Assembly: GCA_035528375.1 (NCBI GenBank)
Contig: DATKYS010000011.1
Location: 1-16,207, forward strand
Direction: 5' to 3'
DNA: 16,207 bases
Origin: a bacterium
GTDB taxonomy: Bacteria; RBG-13-66-14
How positions within the stretch are numbered: position 1 is the stretch's first letter; every line of letters begins with the position of its first letter. Below are positions 6,360 through 13,510 of this stretch, in pieces. The notes below the pieces were generated by a model, which saw only the letters and a list, made by a program, of their open reading frames with translations, was not told the DNA's origin and did no database searches. A program made the position numbers and the translations under genes.

Positions 6360-6390
6360 TTTATAATCGGCTCGGGGTCTTTTGCCGATT
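6360..6390. promoter_or_regulatory. Divergent promoter region with operator-like inverted repeat
   Basis: TATAAT at 6362-6367 (plus) overlaps TATAAA read on the minus strand at 6360-6365, so one A/T core could serve both directions. AATCGGC at 6365-6371 and GCCGATT at 6384-6390 form a perfect 7-bp inverted repeat with a 12-nt gap, overlapping the -10 core. The -35 boxes are weak on both strands. This is a plausible operator for the HTH-TPR protein. Confidence 0.4.
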
Positions 6391-6439
6391 AAGGTTAACC
6401 GCCCTCCGCTCTCCGGTCAAGGGACATTGGGGGACACGG

Positions 6440-7690
6440 ATGCGCAGGGAAGACACCGTGCGGCTCGACACGGACCGCCTGGTCCGTGAGGTGCGGGAAC
6501 TGGGGCTGCGCCAGTGGGCCCTGGCCCGGCTCGTCCGGGTGAGCCGGAAAACCGTGAGCCGCTGGCTGACCGGGAAGGTCCGGTGGATCACCGCGCACAA
6601 CCTGGAACGTCTCGCCGAAGCCCTGGGTTGCCGATCGGAGGAATTGACCCTGCCGGAGTCCGCTCCCCCCTTCGCCACGCGGGCCGACCAGCGCCACGCG
6701 GCCGAGCTTTCCCTGGACAGGGACCTGGTGCAGCTCCTCTCCCCCTCCGGCGACTGGGAGCTGGCCGAGGGTGTTCTGCGGGCCGCCCTGGAGCCGAATC
6801 TGCCGCCGGAGCGCCTGGGCCGGCTTCTCAACCAGCTCTCCATCACCGCCTGGCGCCAGGAGCGGTACGATGAGGGGCGCGAGCTGGCGCGGCGGGCCGC
6901 CGAGATCGGGGAGCGGATCGGCGACGAGGCTATCCGGGTCAAGGCCGCGGCCAACATGGCCACCGCGGACTCCCTGGTCGGCCGCCACAAAGACGCGCTG
7001 GAGGGGTACGAGTGGTGCCTGGAGAGGGCCGGGCACTTCGAGATGCCCCGGGACCACGCCGGGGTTCTGACCAACGTCTCCATGGTGTACCGGGACTTCG
7101 CCCGCTTCGCCGAGAGCGTCGCGGCCCAGCGCGAGGCGGTCCGCCTGTTCACCGAGCTCGAGCTGCCCTTCAACCTATCCATCGCTTACACGTGCCTGGG
7201 GATTATCCTCACCGAGTGGGGCCGGCTGGAGGAGGCGGCCCTTTCCCTGGAGGAGAGCCGCCGTTGGGCCGAAGCGGCGAATTTCGCCCGGAAGCTGGTC
7301 ACCCTGAACTTCTACTCGGCCGACGTCGCCGCGCTCGGGGGCGACCCGGACGGGGCGGGGGAGCTCATCGCGGAGGGACTCCGGAGACTGGGGGAGTTCG
7401 AGCACTACGACCCGGCCTGCCTGGAAATTACGGCCCGGTGCCGACGGCTCGCGGGGGATTACGACGGGGCGGAGCGTTCCCTCGCCGAGGGCCTCGAGCG
7501 TTCCCGGACGCTCCTTCCGGCCCGCGCTCTCATTCTTCAGGAGCGGGCGCGGCTGGCCCTGGCTCTCGGGGACGCGGCCGGGGAGGAGCGTTACCGCGGC
7601 GAGGCGAACGACATCTTCGAAAAAACCGACCTGGAAAAAAGAATCCGCCGGGGGCCGGTGGCGGAGTACGGACGGATGTTCACCGCTTAG
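6440..7690 (+). CDS. XRE-type HTH transcription regulator with TPR-like sensor
   Basis: A 416-residue protein. Residues 12-68 form a Cro/C1-type helix-turn-helix: LRQWALARLVRVSRKTVSRW, with recognition helix near 35-45, then NLERLAEALGC. From about residue 85 onward it is a helical solenoid of TPR-like pairs (YDEGRELARRAAEIGERIGD, DALEGYEWCLERA, LEEAALSLEESRRWAEAA and later GAERSLAEGLERS). This is the layout of HTH-TPR regulators, in which the TPR part usually binds a peptide or protein partner. The frame is open from 6350, but the ATG at 6440 is preferred. It follows GGGGG at 6 nt, and the HTH begins right after it, whereas the extra 30 residues have no family match and cover the promoter core. 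It probably regulates the divergent paralog pair, itself, or both. Confidence 0.85.
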   Translation: MRREDTVRLDTDRLVREVRELGLRQWALARLVRVSRKTVSRWLTGKVRWITAHNLERLAEALGCRSEELTLPESAPPFATRADQRHAAELSLDRDLVQLLSPSGDWELAEGVLRAALEPNLPPERLGRLLNQLSITAWRQERYDEGRELARRAAEIGERIGDEAIRVKAAANMATADSLVGRHKDALEGYEWCLERAGHFEMPRDHAGVLTNVSMVYRDFARFAESVAAQREAVRLFTELELPFNLSIAYTCLGIILTEWGRLEEAALSLEESRRWAEAANFARKLVTLNFYSADVAALGGDPDGAGELIAEGLRRLGEFEHYDPACLEITARCRRLAGDYDGAERSLAEGLERSRTLLPARALILQERARLALALGDAAGEERYRGEANDIFEKTDLEKRIRRGPVAEYGRMFTA

Positions 7691-7737
7691 CGGTCGCCGT
7701 CATCGGTGCGACGGAGGGGTGGCGGCGGACCCGCTTT

Positions 7738-8304
7738 TCACCCCTTCTTCCGGCGGGCCTGGAACGCCTTCCCCAGCGTCCCCCCCAGACCGTAGTAGCT
7801 CCGGCCGTGGCCGTAGACCACCGACGCCAGGCGGTTGGAATCCACGCGGCCGTCCTCCCCCGCCACCGACCGGGCGACGTGGACCGACAGCACCTCCCCC
7901 ACGAAGAGGTCGTGGGAGCCCAGGGGGAGCGTGTGGCGCAGGGCGCACTCGATGTTGACGGGGAACTCGCCGATGCGCGGCGGGGCGACCTTCTCCGAGG
8001 GGACCGGCGTCAGGCCGGTCTCTCTCCACTTGTCCACGTCCCGCCCGGAGAAGGTGCCGCAGAAGTCCACCGCGCCGACGTGCCCGGCGGCGGGGAGGTT
8101 GACCACGAACCCGCCCGCCTCCGCTATCAGGGGGTGGGAGTGCCGGTTCGGGCGGACGGCGATGGCCAGTTGGGGCGGGTCGGCGCAGACGTTGGCCGCC
8201 CAGGCCAGGGTGATGAGGTTCGCCCGCTCCCCCACGCCGCAGCTCACCACCACGACGGGGGCGGGGTAGAGGTACGTCGCGGGCGCCAGGGTCAGCTTGT
8301 CCAT
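7738..8304 (-). CDS. Flavin reductase-like domain protein (FMN-binding split barrel)
   Basis: A 188-residue protein of the flavin reductase/DIM6-NTAB family. Typical pieces in order are YLYPAPVVVVSCG (11-23), ANLITLAWAANVCADPPQLA (28-47, the flavin-contacting strand-turn with the family's PP), RHSHPLIAEAGGFVVNLP (54-71) and a C-terminal half with HDLFVGEVLSVHV. Members bind FMN and either reduce flavin with NAD(P)H or carry it for a partner oxygenase; the substrate cannot be read from sequence. The frame is open to 8445, but the ATG at 8304 gives the usual length, and the upstream 47 codons show no family similarity. The Shine-Dalgarno motif before 8304 is weak. It converges on the HTH-TPR gene with a 47-nt gap. 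TGA stop. Confidence 0.85.
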   Translation of the reverse strand: MDKLTLAPATYLYPAPVVVVSCGVGERANLITLAWAANVCADPPQLAIAVRPNRHSHPLIAEAGGFVVNLPAAGHVGAVDFCGTFSGRDVDKWRETGLTPVPSEKVAPPRIGEFPVNIECALRHTLPLGSHDLFVGEVLSVHVARSVAGEDGRVDSNRLASVVYGHGRSYYGLGGTLGKAFQARRKKG

Positions 8305-8604
8305 AGGAATGCCGCTTTCAATAATCCGCCGAAACGGGCCGTCCACAGGGGGGGCGGCTTCGGGAGTGCGCGTTTTTCCACGGAACCGCCTAGAACACGA
8401 CCCGGAGCCGTCGGTGACGTCGTAGACCGCGACCCGGCGGCGCACGGCGGTGAGCGTGTCCGCCCCACGTCAGTGCAATTCGTAGCGGCCCGCAGAGGAC
8501 TCGTCCTACGGGGCCGCCCTACATCACCGTAATCAGAGGCGGCCCGCAGAGGACTCGTCCTACGGGGCCGCCCTACATTCATCGCCCGACGGTCCGCTCC
8601 CGCG
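8305..8604. other. Intergenic stretch with two long repeat units
   Basis: 8305-8480 holds no gene I can support. It is open in the frame of the flavin reductase back to 8445, with an Arg-rich translation unlike the family. 8484-8576 holds two long GTAG-type units. 8577-8604 is the short 3' flank of the coiled-coil gene. No promoter is evident for the flavin reductase gene. Confidence 0.5.
8484..8576 (-). repeat. Two tandem 39-nt REP-like units (long form)
   Basis: The units lie at 8484-8522 and 8538-8576. Positions 8485-8524 and 8539-8578 are identical over 40 bases, with a 54-nt period. Read on the minus strand, each starts GTAGGGCGGCC, has an outer stem (8 bp in the 8538 copy) and an inner stem AGGAC/GTCCT, and so forms a two-part hairpin. 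They lie directly 3' of the coiled-coil gene and may form a strong hairpin in its transcript. A diverged unit is at 2955-2993 and an inverted one at 4632-4670. Confidence 0.8.
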
Positions 8605-11313
8605 CTACGAGGAGCTGAGCTTCTTCAGCTTGGTCTCCGCCTCTTTCAACAGCCTCTGGAGCCGCTCTATCTCGTTGGCCATCTCCTCCCGGGACTCCAG
8701 CTCCTGCTCCAGGTTCTGCTGGCGGACCTGGAAATCCTCGAGCTGGACCGAGAAGTCCTTCATCTTCTTGTCCAGCTTTTCGGCCAGCTTGGCCCTCGAC
8801 TCCATCTCCTTGAGGCTTTCGGTGAGCCCGCCCAGGGAGCTCTGGAGCGCGTTCAGGCTGCTCGACAGGTCGGTTGATTCCTGCTTGAGCTGCAGGAGAA
8901 CCGGGTGGTGCTTCTCGCTGGTGGAGGTGACGAGCTCCGTGGTGGTCCTGGCCCGCTCCTCGACTTCGGCGAGCTTTTTCTCCAGCTTCTTGAAGGCCTC
9001 GACCCGGTTCTCCAGCACCGAGAGGTCGGCGTCGAGCTTGACGGAGCGCTCGGTGGCGTTTGAGATGGTTTTTATCCTCGAGTCCAGCTCGGCCAGACGG
9101 GTGCTCTTCTCGACGACGCCTTTGTCGGTCTGGTCGAGGTTTTTGTCCAGGTCGGCCAGGCGCGTCTTGAATCCCTCGAGGCGGGCCTCGTAGGCCTCGG
9201 CGGCCTCGGCGGCCTGGCGGATTTCCTCCTGACGCTCGCCGATTTTATTCCCCGCCTCCTTGAGCTGCTCCAACCGCTCGGCGTTGGCGGCGGCGAGACG
9301 CTCGGTATCCTTGACCCCCTTCAGGGACTCCTTGCGGTTCTTCTCCAGCCGCTCGCCGAGCCCCTCGATTTCCTTGGCCGCGCCGTCCAGCTCGGCGGTC
9401 TTGGCCAGCAGGGCCTCGACCTTGGTCCCCACGGTGTCCACCTCGCCCTTCGTGTGGCGGACCTCGTCGCCGGCGACGCGGCACCGCTCCAGGGAGATGG
9501 CCAGATCGGCCAGCTTGGCGTCCAGCTCGTCCGCCTTGGCCCGCTGCTCGAGCTGGGCCTTGGACCGCCCGTCCAGGTCGTCAATCATCCGGTTGAGGTC
9601 GGCAATCTTCCCCTCGAGGGTCTTGACCGTCTGGAAGCGCTGCTCGATGGTGGCCAGGTGGTCTCCGACGAGGTGCTCGCGCTCGTCGAGGCGGTCCAAG
9701 CGCGCGGCGAGCTGCTCGATGCGCTGGCGGGAGTTGTTAATCGTCTCCAGGCCGTCCAGGGCGGCCTTGGACGATTCGGTCGTCGCTCCGAGGCGCCCCT
9801 CGAGGTCGTTCACCGCCCCGCGCAGGTTCTGGATGCGGCCCTCCTGGGCGCCGATTTCGGTGAGACGGGCCTCGGCGGGCCCCAGGCGGGCGCTCAGCGC
9901 CTCGAGGCGGTCGCGGAAGGAACTGAGGTGGTTCTCCACGCTCTGAACCCGCTCGAGCTCCTCGCCCAGCCGCCCCGCGGTCGCCAGGGCGTCCTCCATG
10001 GCGGAGCGCTTGTCGAAGAGGCCCTGCAGCCGGTCGTCGAAGGAGGCGGACTCGATGCGGAGCTTGTTCAACTTCTCCTCGAACTGGCCGACCTCGGTCA
10101 GCCTGTCCCGGAGGGTGTTGACGTGGACGTCCATCTCGTCGAGCTGCTTGGCCTGTGAGGCGATCTGATGGTGCTGGCTGGCGAGCTCGCGGCGGCCCTC
10201 CTCCATCTCCTGGAGGGCCAGCTTGAACTGCTCGGCCAGCTCCCGGGCCTTGACGCCCTCGGCCTGGGCCGTCTTAGTGGCCGCCAGCACGGCCTCCACT
10301 TCGCCCTTGGCGGCCAGGATGGACTGCATCCGCTGTTCCAGAGCGTCTATGGCCTGGCGGGTCTCCGTGACCTGGACCATCTGCTGGTTGATCTTGTTGA
10401 CCTGGGCCTCGATGTCCCAGAAGACCACGTTGATCCGGGCCTGCTCCGCGGCCACCTTCTCGACTATCTCGCGCTCCCGGTCCAGGCTCTTGAACTTGTT
10501 CTTGATGTACTCGACGGACTGCTTGAGCTCGTCGGCCTTGTGCTGGTAGGTGCCTATTTCGGCCAGGTCTTCGGAGATTTTCTTCGTGGCGTCCCGGGTG
10601 GCGTTGAGCTCCCCCGTCAGCTCGTTGAGCTTGGCGACGAAGCCCTCCGTCCGGCTGTCCACGACGCTCATGTTCTCCGTGATGCCGTCTATCTTCTTGG
10701 CGGACTCTTCCAGGCGGGTCTGGAGCTTGGTTATCTCCTCCCCCTCGCGCTTCAGGTCGGCCAGGTTGTCGGCGACCTCGGCGGCCTTGGCGTCCAACTG
10801 GTCCAACCGGCTGGAGACCTTGGCCAGCTCCTGGTTGGCCTTGGCGACCCCCGTCTCGCTCTTCAGGAGGCGGTCGAGCTCCCCCCGGTAGCCGGCCAGG
10901 GTGTTCTCGAAGCCCCGCAGCTTCTCCTCGGTGTCGGCGATCACGGTGTCCAGCTTGCCCGCCACGTCCCGCACGCGCTTCTTGGACTTCTCGATGACCT
11001 TCGAGGTGAGCCGGATCTCGTCCAGGTCGGCGGTTATCTGTTCCCGGGACCCGGAGACCTCGCGCAGGCCGGCGGTCAGCTCCTGTATCTCCTTGCCCTT
11101 CTTCTTGACGAGGTCGAGGTTTTCCTGCGTCCGCTTGGTCTCATTCGCGAGATCCTGCAGGATGCCCTCGGACTTGGTGAAGAGCTCGGTGAGCTTGTCG
11201 CGGATCTGCAGGAACTGCTTGTCATCGCCCTTGGATTGGGAAAGCGACAGGCTCGATATGAGGTTTTCTTCCCACTGCTCGGGCTTTTCCGCGGGTTTTT
11301 CTTTCTTTCCCAT
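8605..11313 (-). CDS. Very long coiled-coil protein (902 aa)
   Basis: Apart from a charged N-terminal stretch (MGKKEKPAEKPEQWEEN) and a C-terminal LKEAETKLKKLSSS, the whole protein is rich in Leu, Ala, Glu, Lys, Arg and Gln with heptad-like hydrophobic spacing and almost no Pro. That predicts a near-continuous coiled coil. There is no signal peptide, membrane segment, Walker A motif or hinge domain, so it is not an SMC ATPase. Aromatic residues are scarce; VVFWDIEAQVNKINQQM near residue 300 is a break that may mark a hinge. It recalls the large cytoplasmic coiled-coil proteins of spirochetes, but I cannot show homology. A structural, filament-forming or cell-envelope organising role is inference. 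The ATG at 11313 follows AGGGGG by 8 nt and is preferred to a GTG at 11346. A strong promoter lies at 11358-11386. Confidence 0.8.
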   Translation of the reverse strand: MGKKEKPAEKPEQWEENLISSLSLSQSKGDDKQFLQIRDKLTELFTKSEGILQDLANETKRTQENLDLVKKKGKEIQELTAGLREVSGSREQITADLDEIRLTSKVIEKSKKRVRDVAGKLDTVIADTEEKLRGFENTLAGYRGELDRLLKSETGVAKANQELAKVSSRLDQLDAKAAEVADNLADLKREGEEITKLQTRLEESAKKIDGITENMSVVDSRTEGFVAKLNELTGELNATRDATKKISEDLAEIGTYQHKADELKQSVEYIKNKFKSLDREREIVEKVAAEQARINVVFWDIEAQVNKINQQMVQVTETRQAIDALEQRMQSILAAKGEVEAVLAATKTAQAEGVKARELAEQFKLALQEMEEGRRELASQHHQIASQAKQLDEMDVHVNTLRDRLTEVGQFEEKLNKLRIESASFDDRLQGLFDKRSAMEDALATAGRLGEELERVQSVENHLSSFRDRLEALSARLGPAEARLTEIGAQEGRIQNLRGAVNDLEGRLGATTESSKAALDGLETINNSRQRIEQLAARLDRLDEREHLVGDHLATIEQRFQTVKTLEGKIADLNRMIDDLDGRSKAQLEQRAKADELDAKLADLAISLERCRVAGDEVRHTKGEVDTVGTKVEALLAKTAELDGAAKEIEGLGERLEKNRKESLKGVKDTERLAAANAERLEQLKEAGNKIGERQEEIRQAAEAAEAYEARLEGFKTRLADLDKNLDQTDKGVVEKSTRLAELDSRIKTISNATERSVKLDADLSVLENRVEAFKKLEKKLAEVEERARTTTELVTSTSEKHHPVLLQLKQESTDLSSSLNALQSSLGGLTESLKEMESRAKLAEKLDKKMKDFSVQLEDFQVRQQNLEQELESREEMANEIERLQRLLKEAETKLKKLSSS

Positions 11314-11357
11314 AGGGGGCCCCCTGGTATGGTCGGCCGGTACCACAAACGCCTACA

Positions 11358-11386
11358 ATTAAAAGATTCCGTCGGCCGTTTGTCAA
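11358..11386 (-). promoter_or_regulatory. Sigma70-like promoter of the coiled-coil gene
   Basis: On the minus strand this is TTGACA (11381-11386), a 17-bp spacer, then TTTAAT (11358-11363). The -35 is perfect, the -10 matches 4 of 6, and the spacing is optimal. The start site would be near 11350, giving a leader of about 37 nt to the ATG at 11313. The coiled-coil gene can thus be transcribed independently of the HD-GYP gene upstream. Confidence 0.7.
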
Positions 11387-11460
11387 GACTTAATAGAACC
11401 GATATCGTTGTCCTTGCGCCAATTCCGGCGCTCTTCGGCGCTTTCCCGACCCGGGCGGCG

Positions 11461-12876
11461 CTACGGTTCCTCGTAGCATCGGCCCTCGATGAAGAGGGGC
11501 ACCAGTTCCGGGTCGAACTGGTCCCCGGCGTTGCCCTCCAGCTCGAGGAGCGCCCGCTCGGTGGTCAGGGGGTGGCGGTAGGGCCGCTCCGAGGTCATGG
11601 CGTCGTAAGACTCGGCGATGGCCAGGATGCGGGCCGGTAGCGGAATCTCCTCCCCGGCCAGCCGGTTGGGGTAGCCCTCGCCGTCCCAGCGCTCGTGGTG
11701 GTGGCGGATGGTGCGGGCCGCCTCCTCCAGGTAGGGGATGCCCCCCACGAGCGCCTCGCCGACGATGGGATGCCGCCGCACCACGACCCACTCCGCCTCG
11801 TCCAGGGGGGTGTCCTTGCCGATTATCTCCTCGGCCAGGCCGACCTTGCCGATGTCGTGCAGGACCGCGGCGAACGAGAGGGAGGTCAGCTCCTCGGGTC
11901 CGAGGCCCCGGGCCCGACCCAGGCGCACGGCGTAGCGCATCACCCGGTCCGAGTGCCCCCGGTGGTAGGTGTCCCGGGCCTCCAGCGCGTTGACCATGGT
12001 GCGCACCGTGGCCAGATACGAACTTTCCACGGTCGAGTGGCGGGCCAGGCGCTCCACGAAGACCGCGAGCTGGCCGTGGATGGTCTCCAGCCGCTCGAGG
12101 AGCTCCTCCGCCGCCTCGGGCCGCTTCCAGACCATAAAGACGTGGTAGTCGAAGGGGATCTCGCCGAAGGCCATCCCCACGCCGGAGTCGGGCTTCAGGT
12201 CGAAGCTCGCCTCGAAGCGCAGGAAGTGCTTGTTCTGCATGGGCTTGATCGGGGTGTGGCGGGTGGGGAGCTTGCCCAGCTTGTCGAAGGCCTCCTCGAG
12301 CCCCCGGCGTCCGGGGAGCTTGACCCCCTCGGCGCGGGCCCCCACGTCGCCGTCGGGCCGGCGCCAGAGGGCGACCGCGGCGTCGGTGCCGAAGAGCTCC
12401 CCCAGGTAGGCGACCAGATCGCCGAAGAAGGTCTCGGGGTCCAGCGCGGCCCCGAGCCGGTTCTCCATCTCCCGCAGGCCCGTGAGGGCGGCCAGCTCCA
12501 GGCGCAGGTTGGTGTTGAGCGGATTTTTGTCCGGGGCGGTGACGCTGAGCTCCGCGTAGGGCGCGAGCTGGAGCCTGAGGAGCCGGGAGAGGACGCCGAG
12601 GTCGCTCTTCGTACCGTCCCCCCGGCGGCAGATGATTATCTGCATCAGCCCCGGGACCTCGGGGTGGATGCTGAGCGCCGCGCACCCCCCGCCGCAGTCT
12701 ATGACCCGGTCGTGGGACTTGGTGAGCGCTTCCAGGCAGGGCGAGTCCGCTCTGTTGGAGAACGTGGGGCAGTGGTCCTTGGGGGAGCCGAGACGCTCGA
12801 TGCCGCCCTTGGTGAGGACGACGAGCTGTGTGCGGGTGGCCTGGGCGAAGTCGTTCAACATATCGGCTAGCTTCAT
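11461..12876 (-). CDS. HD-GYP domain cyclic-di-nucleotide phosphodiesterase with N-terminal sensor
   Basis: A 471-residue protein. The C-terminal part (about 285-465) is an HD-GYP domain: YHRGHSDRV, LHDIGKVGL (HD pair H340-D341), RHPIVGEALV, HHHERWDGEGYP (392-403), RILAIAESYDAMTSERPYR and GDQFDPELV. All metal-binding and GYP signature residues appear present, so hydrolysis of cyclic di-GMP (or cGAMP in some members) is expected. The middle (about 145-270) looks like a GAF-type sensor. The N-terminus has five Cys within 48 residues (C36, C47, C61, C65, C83) in a pattern recalling PocR-type or metal-binding sensors; this is tentative. No membrane segment is visible. AGGTGA stands 5 nt before the ATG at 12876, favouring it over a GTG at 12885. 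The coiled-coil gene follows after 147 nt on the same strand, with its own promoter. Confidence 0.92.
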   Translation of the reverse strand: MKLADMLNDFAQATRTQLVVLTKGGIERLGSPKDHCPTFSNRADSPCLEALTKSHDRVIDCGGGCAALSIHPEVPGLMQIIICRRGDGTKSDLGVLSRLLRLQLAPYAELSVTAPDKNPLNTNLRLELAALTGLREMENRLGAALDPETFFGDLVAYLGELFGTDAAVALWRRPDGDVGARAEGVKLPGRRGLEEAFDKLGKLPTRHTPIKPMQNKHFLRFEASFDLKPDSGVGMAFGEIPFDYHVFMVWKRPEAAEELLERLETIHGQLAVFVERLARHSTVESSYLATVRTMVNALEARDTYHRGHSDRVMRYAVRLGRARGLGPEELTSLSFAAVLHDIGKVGLAEEIIGKDTPLDEAEWVVVRRHPIVGEALVGGIPYLEEAARTIRHHHERWDGEGYPNRLAGEEIPLPARILAIAESYDAMTSERPYRHPLTTERALLELEGNAGDQFDPELVPLFIEGRCYEEP

Positions 12877-12913
12877 GGGGGTCACCTGCCCGGGGCTTTC
12901 GTAATGTCTAACC

Positions 12914-13081
12914 CTATAAATATAGCACAGAAAAGCCGAAGTGGCTCACCGCCCCGTCAACCTTCTCCAGAACGACCGTTTCGCCGGCGGCCTCGGCCCG
13001 GTCCCGCATGGCCCGCGGTTGCGACTCGCGGCTCACTTCGCGGAGGTCCTTCGAGCCGCGGGCGCAGAGGGCGACGCGCAT
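12914..13081 (-). CDS. Possible small 55-aa protein, doubtful
   Basis: The ATG at 13081 follows the lipoprotein's TAA (13082-13084) with no gap and in the same frame, and runs 55 codons to TAG. The product is Arg/Glu-rich (MRVALCARGS...FGFSVLYL) and matches nothing I recognise. The nearest GGAGG is 14 nt upstream, too far for good initiation. The stretch is GC-rich again, unlike the lipoprotein gene. Its end overlaps the proposed HD-GYP promoter. It could be a translationally coupled small protein, a remnant of a lost gene, or chance. Confidence 0.25.
   Translation of the reverse strand: MRVALCARGSKDLREVSRESQPRAMRDRAEAAGETVVLEKVDGAVSHFGFSVLYL
12919..12927 (-). promoter_or_regulatory. Putative extended -10 promoter of the HD-GYP gene
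   Basis: On the minus strand this reads TGC-TATATT, about 43 nt before the ATG at 12876. No convincing -35 is visible. It matches the GTGCTA pattern before the peptidase gene and the interrupted secreted-protein gene. Confidence 0.4.
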
Positions 13082-13447
13082 TTAATCGGCTTGATCCTCC
13101 AGCGTAATCTCCCAGGTGTAGCCGTCTTCGGTTACGTTAACATCCCAACGATGGTAATTCTCGTGTGATTTGTCGGTCGCATTTAGATTGTATCGGCCAA
13201 TCCCCACCTCGGCAGTCACACTTTCCCCCGGCATTAAGGGGTCCTCCCCATACATGATGATGTAGTTATACCAGGGTTCCTCCCCACCTATGGGGCCATA
13301 ACAGTTAAGCTCGGTTATGCTTTCCTCCAGCCCGTTGATAACCGTCAGATAGGCACACCCCGGGGCAGGACCATCATCTCCATTGTCGGTTGGAGTTCCG
13401 CAGGCCGGCAGCAGGAGGGCCGCCAGACTAATCAGGAACCACTTCAT
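13082..13447 (-). CDS. Small predicted lipoprotein of unknown function
   Basis: A 121-residue protein with a lipoprotein signal. MKWFLISLAALLLPAC ends in a lipobox (LPAC, Cys at 16), followed by a flexible GTPTDNGDDG linker, as expected for an envelope-anchored protein. The mature part is acidic, with many Tyr, Asn and Thr residues, and looks beta-rich (WDVNVTEDGYTWEITLEDQ at the end). I recognise no family. Base composition is unusual for the window: 13141-13200 has 27 of 60 G+C and 13261-13320 has 30 of 60, well below the neighbours. This suggests recent acquisition. GGAGG lies 5 nt before the ATG. It follows the transporter/synthase-like gene by 63 nt on the same strand and may be co-transcribed with it. 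Confidence 0.75.
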   Translation of the reverse strand: MKWFLISLAALLLPACGTPTDNGDDGPAPGCAYLTVINGLEESITELNCYGPIGGEEPWYNYIIMYGEDPLMPGESVTAEVGIGRYNLNATDKSHENYHRWDVNVTEDGYTWEITLEDQAD

Positions 13448-13459
13448 CTTTTCCTCCGA

Positions 13460-13475
13460 GGCGGGGAACCCCGCC
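13460..13475 (-). other. GC-rich hairpin between transporter and lipoprotein genes
   Basis: GGCGGGG-AA-CCCCGCC is a perfect 7-bp inverted repeat with a 2-nt centre, lying between the stop at 13511 and the lipoprotein Shine-Dalgarno sequence. No T-run follows, so it is not a clear terminator. It could attenuate or stabilise a joint transcript. Confidence 0.4.
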
Positions 13476-13510
13476 GTTCGACCGTCCGGCGCCCTCCATG
13501 CCGTCCGGCA

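Noticed and set aside
10168-11640. Plus-strand open frame of 490 codons opposite the coiled-coil gene
   Set aside because: Leu/Gly/Val-rich complement of a heptad-repeat gene. It crosses the coiled-coil promoter.
11695-12870. Plus-strand open frame of 391 codons opposite the HD-GYP gene
   Set aside because: The minus strand encodes an unmistakable HD-GYP domain; this is its complement.
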